Assembly (NCBI GenBank): GCA_021298245.1
Contig: JAJTDZ010000003.1
Span: 1 to 64,000 of the forward strand
Origin: Algoriphagus sp.
GTDB lineage: Bacteria > Bacteroidota > Bacteroidia > Cytophagales > Cyclobacteriaceae
Reading direction: 5' to 3'
Length of the DNA: 64,000 bases
Shown here: positions 43,245-50,832 of the stretch, piece by piece
Position numbering within the stretch: the stretch's first letter is position 1
Layout: each line of letters starts with the position of its first letter
Notes under the pieces: model-generated
The model's input: only the letters and a program-made list of their open reading frames with translations
The model's database searches: none
Told to the model about the DNA's origin: nothing
Translations under genes and position numbers: made by a program

Positions 43245-44042
43245 ATGGATTCTTACCTACATGGATTTTCTGCAGAGGAACAAAATCGCTTGCAGGAGCA
43301 AGCAGACATTTTGGCTCCTATGGTCTTTAAGCGAGTTGATTTTAGTACAAGCACCAAGCTTCTAGAAGTTGGAAGCGGGGTAGGGGCTCAGACGCTACAG
43401 CTTTTGACAAGGTTTCCCCATCTCCATATTACCTGCGTGGATCGATCTTCCAAGCAACTTAAAGAAGCAAAAAAGGCATTGATTGGATTTGAATCTAGGC
43501 TAAGTTTTCTGGAGCAAGATGGATGTAAATTAGCAATAGATGAGCGCTTTGATGCCGCTTTTGTATGCTGGACCTTGGAGCATGTATCAGAGCCAAGGCA
43601 ACTGCTAGCTAGGCTAAGGGAGCACTTGATTCCTGGGTCCAAGGTGTACCTGACGGAGGTGTTTAATGCTAGCTTTTATGTCTCTCCCGGCTACGATGGG
43701 CTGGAAAAATACCTGGCTAATATGAGCGCCTACCAAAAAAAGATAGGTGGTCATCCAGATATTGGCATTGAACTGGGGAATCTTTTGGTAGAGACAGGAT
43801 TTGCTAATGTGGAGACGGTTTTCGATGGATTTTATTTCGATAAAAGGAAAACAGAAAGTAAAAAAAAGTACTTGCCCTATTGGAAAGAATTACTCAAAAG
43901 TGCGTCTCACAATCTTCTAAACTTTGGATATTGTGATTCCCAATTGCTTATTGAGGTGGAAAATGACTTTGAAAAATTAGCTGAAGATGAAAATGCCATT
44001 TTTTTCTACCAATTTGTACAAGCAAAAGCCACCATACACTAA
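43245..44042 (+). CDS. Class I SAM-dependent methyltransferase
   Basis: A 265-residue methyltransferase. KLLEVGSGVGAQTLQLLTRF is motif I, VDRSSKQLKEAKKAL the acidic loop, FLEQDGCKLAIDERFDAAFVCWTLEHVSEP the motif IV region (parts FVCWTLEHV visible) and then a C-terminal stretch with GGHPDIGIELGNLL. The ATG at 43245 is preferred to a TTG at 43212. The substrate is unknown. It is 6 bp upstream of mtgA, so the two may be co-translated, but the link in function is unclear. Confidence 0.8.
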   Translation: MDSYLHGFSAEEQNRLQEQADILAPMVFKRVDFSTSTKLLEVGSGVGAQTLQLLTRFPHLHITCVDRSSKQLKEAKKALIGFESRLSFLEQDGCKLAIDERFDAAFVCWTLEHVSEPRQLLARLREHLIPGSKVYLTEVFNASFYVSPGYDGLEKYLANMSAYQKKIGGHPDIGIELGNLLVETGFANVETVFDGFYFDKRKTESKKKYLPYWKELLKSASHNLLNFGYCDSQLLIEVENDFEKLAEDENAIFFYQFVQAKATIH

Positions 44043-44048
44043 GGTATT

Positions 44049-44744
44049 ATGAAAATTCTTCGTCGGATTTGGAAAATTCTTTGGAAGTCCTTTTTATGGT
44101 TTATCGGGCTATCCTTTGGCTTAGTTATTTTGTATCGATTTGTTCCTGTACCTATTACACCTCTTATGGTGATAAGAGTCGTGGAACAATCATTTGATTC
44201 GGAAAAAGAAGTTCGCTTGTACAAGGATTGGATTACTATCGAGGAGATGTCTAGGCATGCTCCACAGGCGGTAGTGGCGGCAGAGGACCAAAAATTTTTG
44301 GATCATAGGGGATTTGATTTTGAAGCCATGGAAAAAGCCTGGGAAAGCAATAAAAAAGGAAATAAAATAAGGGGCGCAAGTACAATTAGTCAGCAAACAG
44401 CAAAAAATGTTTTTCTTTGGCCATCTAGAAGTTACCTAAGAAAAGGTTTAGAGGCGTATTTTACTTTTCTTATTGAGTTGATTTGGCCAAAAGAAAGAAT
44501 CATGGAAGTTTATCTCAATGTCATTGAAATGGGAGATGGGGTCTATGGCATAGAGGCTGCTTCTCAGACATTTTACAATAAAAAAGCAGCAAACTTATCT
44601 AAGGGTCAGGCGGCTATGATTGCGGCAGTATTGCCCAACCCCAGACGCTGGAGCCCTGCTCGACCCACTGCCTATATTCAAAGTAGGCAAGGGTGGATCA
44701 TGCGCCAAATGAGCAACCTTTCCCCAACCGGATTTGGACAATAA
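44049..44744 (+). CDS. mtgA: Monofunctional peptidoglycan glycosyltransferase
   Basis: MtgA polymerises lipid II into glycan chains. The 231-residue protein has one N-terminal membrane helix (about residues 12-33) and a GT51 domain: AAEDQKFLDHRGFDFEAM (catalytic Glu), RGASTISQQTAKNVFLW, KERIMEVYLNVIEMGDGVYGIEAA and the C-terminal AMIAAVLPNPRRWSP. These are the usual conserved motifs I-V of the family, and no transpeptidase domain follows. It is 6 bp downstream of the methyltransferase gene. The candidate replication origin lies immediately downstream. Confidence 0.95.
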   Translation: MKILRRIWKILWKSFLWFIGLSFGLVILYRFVPVPITPLMVIRVVEQSFDSEKEVRLYKDWITIEEMSRHAPQAVVAAEDQKFLDHRGFDFEAMEKAWESNKKGNKIRGASTISQQTAKNVFLWPSRSYLRKGLEAYFTFLIELIWPKERIMEVYLNVIEMGDGVYGIEAASQTFYNKKAANLSKGQAAMIAAVLPNPRRWSPARPTAYIQSRQGWIMRQMSNLSPTGFGQ

Positions 44745-45419
44745 ATTATAAAAATATTTTTTAAAATATAATATTTTCAAGTTATAGAGATCCCTTTGCT
44801 TGGAAAGAAGAAAAATCGCTGCGTTACCCAACAAAAATTTGTTCCCAAACCAAATAAAATTCTAAAAATTAGGCAAGGCCTTTCCTCTGGCCTAAACTTT
44901 TCGATCTTTGTTTAACACAAAATTTAAATTCAAAAAAAGGCCTAAAAATCCAAAATTGAGGCAATTAAAAAATGCAAGAAAAATTTATCCACAAATTCAA
45001 TTATTTATCCACACTCTTCATCAAATACGATATAAATACCTGAAAAATAATTAGTTACGTTACTTTGAAATAAATGAATTTGTGGATAATTGAAGCTAAA
45101 TAAAATAGGGCTAGGATTAAAATGGATCAGTAAGTGGATAATTTCAATATCCAAATTTTATTTTATTTAGGCGAGATTTAGATATAAGAAAGGGGGCAAG
45201 TCGTACCGGTGTAAGGGGAGGTAAGATAAATTAATAGTAAGGGCATGGAGGCCTAATTGGCCAAAATCTGGGTTTTTTTTCTGAGGAAGAAAACTGAAAT
45301 ATTTTTTAAGAATTGTATTTAATAGTATTGAAATATAAAAAAATATAGAATTTAATTTTGACTCTTTAAGATTCAATTTCAGCAGTAGTTGGTCTGAGTA
45401 TTTTAGTTCTTAAGTCAAT
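44745..45419. other. AT-rich intergenic region with candidate oriC
   Basis: This 675-bp stretch contains no gene I trust. It is very AT-rich, with runs such as TTATAAAAATATTTT near 44750 and TTTAATAGTATTGAAAT near 45320 that could serve as unwinding elements. Four DnaA boxes lie in it: TTATCCACA at 44985-44993 and 45005-45013, and inverted copies TGTGGATAA at 45081-45089 and AGTGGATAA (TTATCCACT) at 45133-45141. Three are perfect matches to the consensus TTATCCACA. The two neighbouring genes, mtgA and the M28 peptidase gene, converge on it. Confidence 0.65.
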
Positions 45420-46352
45420 CTATTCTTCGTCTAATAATTCTCTATCTAATGCTAGGATGGCATCTAAAATTAGGTGCACTGCAGCAAGGTAAAATGTGGG
45501 TTGAATTTGCTGAAATTCATCGCTTGGGGTGTGGTAATCTGCATGATCTTCTACCCCGAAATAAAGGTGAGGTATTTTTTTCTCAAAAAATGCACCGTGA
45601 TCAGATGATCTGGTCCAATCCTCGCTTCCTGTTCCAGGGATATCATGGCCAAACCTTAGTTGTGCATGCATTTGGATGGGGATTGTTTCTAGGATACGTT
45701 TAAATACGGGGTGGTAATAGCTGCCAGATGCATAAACTTCTTTGGCATCACTCCTAGATAACATATCCATATTTACGTTGAGCAAAATTTGATCTAGGGG
45801 TAAAGGGAATTTTTCTACCAAAGCTTTTGCCCCCTTAAGTCCCATTTCTTCTGCATCCACCGCTGCAAAGACCATTCCATGCATGGGTTGATTTTTTGAG
45901 AAATATCTTGCCAATTCCAATAAGGCAGCAGTTCCAGAAGCATTGTCATCTGCTCCATTGTATATGGAATCCCCTTCTGAATTGGGTCTACCTATTCCGA
46001 CATGATCGTAATGAGCCGTGATTACAATCACTTTTTTGGAGCTTTTCCCCGGGACAAAGGCTACAATATTGGCGACCTGATCGTAATTTTTTTGTTCTCT
46101 AGGATTGAAAAAGGTAAAACGCTGAATATACTCTGGAAAAAGAGGCTGAATGCCCTCAAGAGTGCTTAATTCTTGTAGTACGTAGGTTTGTGCTTGTAAA
46201 TGCCCATCGCTGTTAGGCTTTCGCCCAGACCAGTTGTCCGATGCTAATTTCTCTACGTGTTGAAGCAGCCGGGTACTATCAATTTCTTGTGCAAAAGTGA
46301 AGGAATAGGTACCAATAACTAAAATTAAAGTAATTAATTTGTGTCGAAGCAT
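45420..46352 (-). CDS. M28 family zinc aminopeptidase-like protein
   Basis: An exported peptidase of 310 residues with a signal peptide ending FTFAQ. The M28 two-zinc site is seen in TAHYDHVG, NGADDNASGTAALLE, VDAEEMGL (catalytic Glu pair) and NMDMLSR, with the last His in DYHTPSDE. The Tyr-His-Thr-Pro motif near the C-terminus closes the site. Most relatives are aminopeptidases or glutaminyl cyclases; the substrate is unknown. The ATG at 46352 is preferred over the TTG at 46367. The gene is the right border of the candidate oriC. Confidence 0.85.
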   Translation of the reverse strand: MLRHKLITLILVIGTYSFTFAQEIDSTRLLQHVEKLASDNWSGRKPNSDGHLQAQTYVLQELSTLEGIQPLFPEYIQRFTFFNPREQKNYDQVANIVAFVPGKSSKKVIVITAHYDHVGIGRPNSEGDSIYNGADDNASGTAALLELARYFSKNQPMHGMVFAAVDAEEMGLKGAKALVEKFPLPLDQILLNVNMDMLSRSDAKEVYASGSYYHPVFKRILETIPIQMHAQLRFGHDIPGTGSEDWTRSSDHGAFFEKKIPHLYFGVEDHADYHTPSDEFQQIQPTFYLAAVHLILDAILALDRELLDEE

Positions 46353-46424
46353 AAGTATAGGGGCCAAGATACGTTGGAAAGAAGGAGTTATTCTTCTTAA
46401 TCCTTATCCGGTTGTTGAGATTTT

Positions 46425-47324
46425 ATGAAATATATCATCGCTTTTCTTTTTTTGCTAGTACTTCCTTCTAAAAGCCAAAGTCAAGGGGCTTTGCCCCCTA
46501 CATTCTTTGAGGGTAAGTCCATGGTTCTAGTTTCCAGTGATCCTTCAGCGTCTCCTTCCTTGCCCTGGCAAGCATTGGCCGATAGCTTGCATTCGTATTT
46601 GATTGCCGCCGGAGGTGATCCGGTAGGGTATTTAGAGTTGGAGCAAGTAGTTTTATCGAAAGTAAGACAGGCAGAGTATGCCAAAGCATTTCAGCAGAGG
46701 CAAATCCAACAAGTCGTTTTGATCACTAGACAAAAAGAAAAAGTGAGTATCCATGTTGCCCCGCTATCGGGAGATGCCAATTTCATCTCTACCATAGGAA
46801 TAGCGTCTTTTTCTGGAAAGGATTGGAAAGAAGCAGGTCAAGCAGCAAACACGAATCAAAAAGTTTTCCAAAGGAAGCCATTGAATTTGGAGGTGTTTAA
46901 GTTAGGTATTCCTTTAGAAGGCTCGGCAGCCCTAATAGGCCCCATGAGTTATTATAGATACGATCTTTTGGGAAAAAATCAGGAGGTATTTTTAGCAGAG
47001 TTGGAAAATCAAAAGAAAGAAATAGAGGAAATTTTTAAGCAAAATTATCCCCATGCTTTTGTTTGGCTTACCGAATCAAGGTCAACGCAGGAGCTTATCA
47101 ATGATCAGGTGCAGTTTGTCCTTGTAAAAGCAAGCGGCCCACAGGGAGATCTAATGAGAAGCTTTGGTTTGGATCCAGTAACAGGGGAAGAAGCGAATCT
47201 GATGGTCGTTAAATATTACATCAATTTGCTGGTCCGAGACGAAATTTATCTGGGACCAAGTTGGGATGCAGCTCCCAATTCAAGCGTAGCCTTACGGCAG
47301 TTTTTAGAAAATTTAAAGAAATAG
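46425..47324 (+). CDS. Exported hypothetical protein
   Basis: A 299-residue protein with a short signal peptide (cleavage after about SKSQSQG) and no domain I recognise. Predicted secondary structure is mixed alpha and beta; KKEIEEIFKQNYPHAFVWL and a C-terminal DEIYLGPSWDAAPNSSVALRQFLENL are visible. It could be periplasmic. It lies divergent from the M28 peptidase gene (72 bp gap) and convergent with the YjjX-like gene. Codon use is like its neighbours. Confidence 0.6.
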   Translation: MKYIIAFLFLLVLPSKSQSQGALPPTFFEGKSMVLVSSDPSASPSLPWQALADSLHSYLIAAGGDPVGYLELEQVVLSKVRQAEYAKAFQQRQIQQVVLITRQKEKVSIHVAPLSGDANFISTIGIASFSGKDWKEAGQAANTNQKVFQRKPLNLEVFKLGIPLEGSAALIGPMSYYRYDLLGKNQEVFLAELENQKKEIEEIFKQNYPHAFVWLTESRSTQELINDQVQFVLVKASGPQGDLMRSFGLDPVTGEEANLMVVKYYINLLVRDEIYLGPSWDAAPNSSVALRQFLENLKK

Positions 47325-47368
47325 AGCCATCACGAGGGGATTATTTTTTTGTCACCCAAGTAAGGTTT

Positions 47369-47962
47369 TTAGGAAGAAGTATTGGGGAACAACTCTTCGT
47401 TGAGAAAAGGAATAAGGGAAAGTAAGATGGCTTGCTTGTAGTAGGCCTCCCTGCTGAGTAATCCCTGCGTCAAAAGACCTACCGAGCCCCCTTTTTGTTT
47501 GGAGTTTCTTTCCTTAAAAACAAGGTCATCTGCTTCGCCCAGCTCCATACCTTGGCGAATCAAATCCACCACGATGGAGGGAAGATAAAAGGTGCCGGTT
47601 TGTGCTTGGCTGGTTTTCCCAGAAGAATGAAGTATAAAAATCCATGCAAAAGCATACATTCCTCCCTGGTCTTCCGCTACTCCTCCTTCTATTCCTAGCC
47701 AGTAGTTGGCCTCTGGCCGTAACTGCCGGGCATGATTCGCTCTGTTTTTTGCGCCTAACCAGGTTTCTTCTAATCCAAAAGGTTGATTAGACACCCCTGA
47801 CAGCGCTGCTACACCCTCGACTGAAGTAGACTTGGGGAAGGCCATGTTGAAAGCCTCTTGGGTACAGGAGATTTTGACTGGATTTTTACTCCCCACCACC
47901 ACAAGCTGAGGGGAATTTTTAGCAAAAGATGATCCTTGTTGGCCCTGCTTCTTCACCAACAC
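47369..47962 (-). CDS. Non-canonical purine NTP phosphatase (YjjX/DUF84 family)
   Basis: A 198-residue protein of the YjjX inosine/xanthosine triphosphatase family, which removes damaged purine nucleotides. VVVGSKNPVKISCTQEAF is the family N-terminal motif; GLEETWLGAKNRANHAR, GIEGGV and the later KGGSVGLLTQGLLSREAYYKQAI also match. A longer reading starts at a TTG inside yebC (48019), but the GTG at 47962, one base after the yebC stop, gives the usual length and is preferred. It is downstream of yebC on the same strand, so the two are probably co-transcribed. Confidence 0.8.
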   Translation of the reverse strand: MLVKKQGQQGSSFAKNSPQLVVVGSKNPVKISCTQEAFNMAFPKSTSVEGVAALSGVSNQPFGLEETWLGAKNRANHARQLRPEANYWLGIEGGVAEDQGGMYAFAWIFILHSSGKTSQAQTGTFYLPSIVVDLIRQGMELGEADDLVFKERNSKQKGGSVGLLTQGLLSREAYYKQAILLSLIPFLNEELFPNTSS

Positions 47963-47963
47963 G

Positions 47964-48671
47964 TTAAGCCATATTGGTAAATACTTGATTGACGTCGTCG
48001 TCTTCTTCCAAGCGGTCAATCAATTTGGTAATCACCTCCTCCTGCTCCTCAGTCAATTCGGTTAGGGTAGTGGGGAAGCGCTGAAAATCTGCAGAAATTA
48101 CCTCAATGGAACGATCTTCCAAGGCTTTTTGCATGACGCCAAAATCCTCAAATTCGGTATAAACAAAGATTTCCCCTTCGTTCTCTGCAATTTCAGTAAG
48201 GCCAAAATCAATCAATTCCAATTCGAGTTCTTCTAAGTCGTAGGCAGCTTTTGCAAAGCGAAAAACTGCTTTTCGTTCAAACATAAAACTAACAGATCCC
48301 GAAGTTCCCAAAGAGCCCCCTGCTTTGGCAAAGTAAGAACGGACGTTGGCGACCGTGCGGTTGGTATTGTCGGTGGAGGTTTCCACTATTACCGCTACTC
48401 CAAATGGGCCATAACCTTCGTATACGATTTCTTCGTAATCCTTTTCTTCCTTATTGGATGCGCGTTTGATGGCACTTTCAATTCTATCCTTGGGCATTTG
48501 AGCCCCTTTGGCATTTTGAATTACCGTGCGGAGTTTGGCATTGCTGCTGGGATCGGGACCCCCAGCTTTTACCGCCATCACGATTTCCTTTCCTAGCCTA
48601 GTAAATACCTTGGACATTTTGTCCCAACGCTTGAATTTTCTCTCTTTTCGGAATTCAAATGCTCTTCCCAT
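47964..48671 (-). CDS. yebC: YebC/PmpR-family DNA-binding or translation factor
   Basis: A 235-residue member of the YebC family. The start MGRAFEFRKERKFKRWDKMSK is typical (usually MAGHSKWxxIKHxKxxxD in the other subgroup; this short form is the Bacteroidota type), and ELTEEQEEVITKLIDRLEEDDDVNQVFTNM is the standard C-terminus. The family was long treated as transcription regulators (PmpR) and some members help ribosomes with proline-rich stretches. A -7 element lies 23 bp upstream. It is upstream of the YjjX-like gene. Confidence 0.92.
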   Translation of the reverse strand: MGRAFEFRKERKFKRWDKMSKVFTRLGKEIVMAVKAGGPDPSSNAKLRTVIQNAKGAQMPKDRIESAIKRASNKEEKDYEEIVYEGYGPFGVAVIVETSTDNTNRTVANVRSYFAKAGGSLGTSGSVSFMFERKAVFRFAKAAYDLEELELELIDFGLTEIAENEGEIFVYTEFEDFGVMQKALEDRSIEVISADFQRFPTTLTELTEEQEEVITKLIDRLEEDDDVNQVFTNMA

Positions 48672-48693
48672 AGCTGTGCTCTTTTGTAGGAAG

Positions 48694-48701
48694 CAAAAGT
48701 A
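48694..48701 (-). promoter_or_regulatory. -7 promoter element upstream of yebC
   Basis: On the minus strand this reads TACTTTTG, matching TAnnTTTG, 23 bp before the yebC start. GAAA at the expected -33 spacing (TTTC on the minus strand) is one base from TTTG. Confidence 0.4.
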
Positions 48702-48900
48702 AGAAATTCTTTTTCCTAGTGAAACTCAATTCCCTGTAGACCATTGACCTTAACAAACCAAAAAAGCCCATTAATTTGATTGCAATTAGTTACTTATATG
48801 ACTTAGTATCCAGAGTCAATTTAGATGTCTATCTCGGATCTTTGAATTAAACCCTTCCTATCCAGCTAAGTCTAAATTCCAAACCAAACCAAAAACACAG

Positions 48901-49302
48901 ATGAAAAATTGGATACTTGGAGTCGTCCTTTGCAGCTTCCTTTGTTCTGGACTTTCGGCTCAAAACCAACGCATGCAGGGTTCTCCTACTCCCCAACAGC
49001 GTGCCGAACGAATGGCAGAAACCATGTTGCAGGAACTCAAACTTTCAGATCAGCAATTTCAGCAGGTAAAACAGCTTTTGTTAGAAAATGCAGAAATGCG
49101 GCAAGAGGCAATTCAGCAAGGCCGACAAGCCATGGAAGCTAGAAGACAGGCCGCAACTGCTCAAGAAGAAAAAATAACTAGCACCCTTACAGAAGAACAA
49201 CGCTTGCTCTGGGAGGCGTGGAAAGAGAAGCGCAGGTCAGAAGATGCTGGGGGAGGAAATCGAAGATTTCCTAAAAATCGAGGACCTAGAGGCGAAAGGT
49301 AA
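48901..49302 (+). CDS. Small Gln-rich exported protein, Spy/CpxP-like
   Basis: A 133-residue exported protein. The signal peptide ends at LSAQNQ. The mature part is almost fully helical and rich in Gln, Glu, Arg and Ala, with LQELKLSDQQFQQVKQLL and TSTLTEEQRLLWEAWKEKRR, a pattern like the LTxxQ motif of Spy/CpxP-type periplasmic chaperones. The C-terminal tail RRFPKNRGPRGER is basic and probably disordered. The role is inferred only from that resemblance. It is monocistronic. Confidence 0.65.
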   Translation: MKNWILGVVLCSFLCSGLSAQNQRMQGSPTPQQRAERMAETMLQELKLSDQQFQQVKQLLLENAEMRQEAIQQGRQAMEARRQAATAQEEKITSTLTEEQRLLWEAWKEKRRSEDAGGGNRRFPKNRGPRGER

Positions 49303-49327
49303 TACCATTCCTTTGAAACTAGATGGG

Positions 49328-49365
49328 AAGACATGTCAATGGATAAGGATCATTAGGCATGTCTT
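49328..49365. terminator. Hairpin between the Spy-like gene and gltD
   Basis: AAGACATG (49328-49335) pairs with CATGTCTT (49358-49365), with an inner AATG/CATT pair. It lies between convergent gene ends and overlaps the gltD stop. The T-tract is weak on the plus side, so it is a possible bidirectional terminator. Confidence 0.4.
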
Positions 49366-50831
49366 TACCTATCTTCTTCTATGGTAAATAGAGAAGCATC
49401 TTTTTTAGGAAGAGAAGAAGTTCCCATCAAAAACTCATCCACTTTGACGGCAGCTTCTCTGCCTTCTGATATGGCCCAAACTACGAGAGACTGTCCTCTT
49501 CGCATGTCTCCGGCCAAAAATACCTTGGGATGTGTGCTGCAAAAATCCTGTGATTTGGGCAGCTTATTTTCCATAAGTGCAATTCCAAAGCTTTCCAATA
49601 GCGCTTGCTGACCTGGGCCTACATACCCTATGGCAAGGAAGGCAAGATCGCATGCTAAGGTCCGCTCAGTACCCGGGATCACCTCATAAACCATTCGGCC
49701 ATCTTGGTATTTCCAGTCCAAATCTACTACGGTAAGACCCATTACCTTCCCTGCGGCGTCACCAACAAATTCTTTGGTAAGTACGGAATACAGGCGCTCG
49801 CCTCCTTCCTCATGAGAGCTAGAGGTTTTTAAAGTCATGGGCCATTCTGGCCAAGGGTTGGTGGTAGTCCTACGTTGTGGAGGCTTGGGAAGTAGCTCCA
49901 ATTGGGTGATACTAGCAGCCCCGTGGCGCTGGGAGGTCCCTATGCAATCGCTTCCTGTGTCTCCACCCCCAATGACAATGATATTTTTGCCTGTGGCAGA
50001 AATTGGGTTCTTTGAAATTTCACCTCCAATGACTTGGTTTTGTTTGCCTAAAAATTCCATCGCAAAATGAACTCCCTGGAGCTCACTTCCGGGTATGGAT
50101 AAGGCTCGGGGTTGTTGCGCGCCAATAGCCAAAACGATAGCATCGTACTGCTGCAGAAGTTCTTCAGCCTCCACCTGCTTTCCAATTTCTTGTTGGGTAA
50201 GGAATCGTACCCCTTCCTGTTCCATCAGCGTAATTCTTCTATCAATGACCCATTTCTCTAACTTAAAGTCAGGAATTCCATAGCGGAGCAAGCCCCCAAT
50301 TTTTGCTTCTTTTTCATAGAGAGTTACCTCATGACCTGCTTGATTGAGTTGGTCTGCTGCAGCCAGTCCAGCAGGCCCTGTGCCTATCACGGCTACTTTT
50401 TTTTCTGTTCTTTTTTTGGGTGGAGCAGCTTGAATCAAACCCAGTTCATATGCTGTTTCTGCAATGCTTTTTTCAATCAACTCTATGGTTACCGGATCCT
50501 TATTGATCCCTAAAACGCAGCTTGCTTCGCAGGGCGCTGGACATATTCGTCCGGTAAACTCTGGAAAATTGTTGGTGCTTCGCAAAATTCGTATGGCTTG
50601 CTTCCAATCTTGAGCATACACGGCATCATTAAACTCCGGTATCACATTGCCTAAAGGACATCCATGATGGCAAAAAGGAACTCCGCAATCCATACATCGT
50701 GCTGCCTGAACTTGCACTTTCTCCTCGGAAAATGGAGTATAAATTTCCTTATAATCCTGTATTCTCTCTTTAGGATCACGGGCCACAGGCGTTTCTCGGC
50801 CAAATTGTAAAAATCCGTTTTTAGCTCCCAT
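49365..50831 (-). CDS. gltD: Glutamate synthase small subunit GltD
   Basis: GltD is the FAD- and FeS-containing NAD(P)H-oxidising subunit of glutamate synthase. The 488-residue protein has the N-terminal Cys cluster region ARCMDCGVPFCHHGCPLGN and CPAPCEASCVLG, the FAD motif VAVIGTGPAGLAAADQL, and the NAD(P) motif IIVIGGGDTGSDCIGTS. The C-terminal AGDMRRGQSLVVWAISEGREAAVKVDEFL is standard. It follows gltB on the same strand with a 1-bp gap and ends in a hairpin. Confidence 0.96.
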   Translation of the reverse strand: MGAKNGFLQFGRETPVARDPKERIQDYKEIYTPFSEEKVQVQAARCMDCGVPFCHHGCPLGNVIPEFNDAVYAQDWKQAIRILRSTNNFPEFTGRICPAPCEASCVLGINKDPVTIELIEKSIAETAYELGLIQAAPPKKRTEKKVAVIGTGPAGLAAADQLNQAGHEVTLYEKEAKIGGLLRYGIPDFKLEKWVIDRRITLMEQEGVRFLTQQEIGKQVEAEELLQQYDAIVLAIGAQQPRALSIPGSELQGVHFAMEFLGKQNQVIGGEISKNPISATGKNIIVIGGGDTGSDCIGTSQRHGAASITQLELLPKPPQRRTTTNPWPEWPMTLKTSSSHEEGGERLYSVLTKEFVGDAAGKVMGLTVVDLDWKYQDGRMVYEVIPGTERTLACDLAFLAIGYVGPGQQALLESFGIALMENKLPKSQDFCSTHPKVFLAGDMRRGQSLVVWAISEGREAAVKVDEFLMGTSSLPKKDASLFTIEEDR

Positions 50832-50832
50832 T

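Noticed and set aside
45167-45376. Minus-strand frame of 69 codons within the candidate oriC gap
   Set aside because: It starts at a TTG, has random-looking AT-driven composition, and overlaps the AT-rich region.
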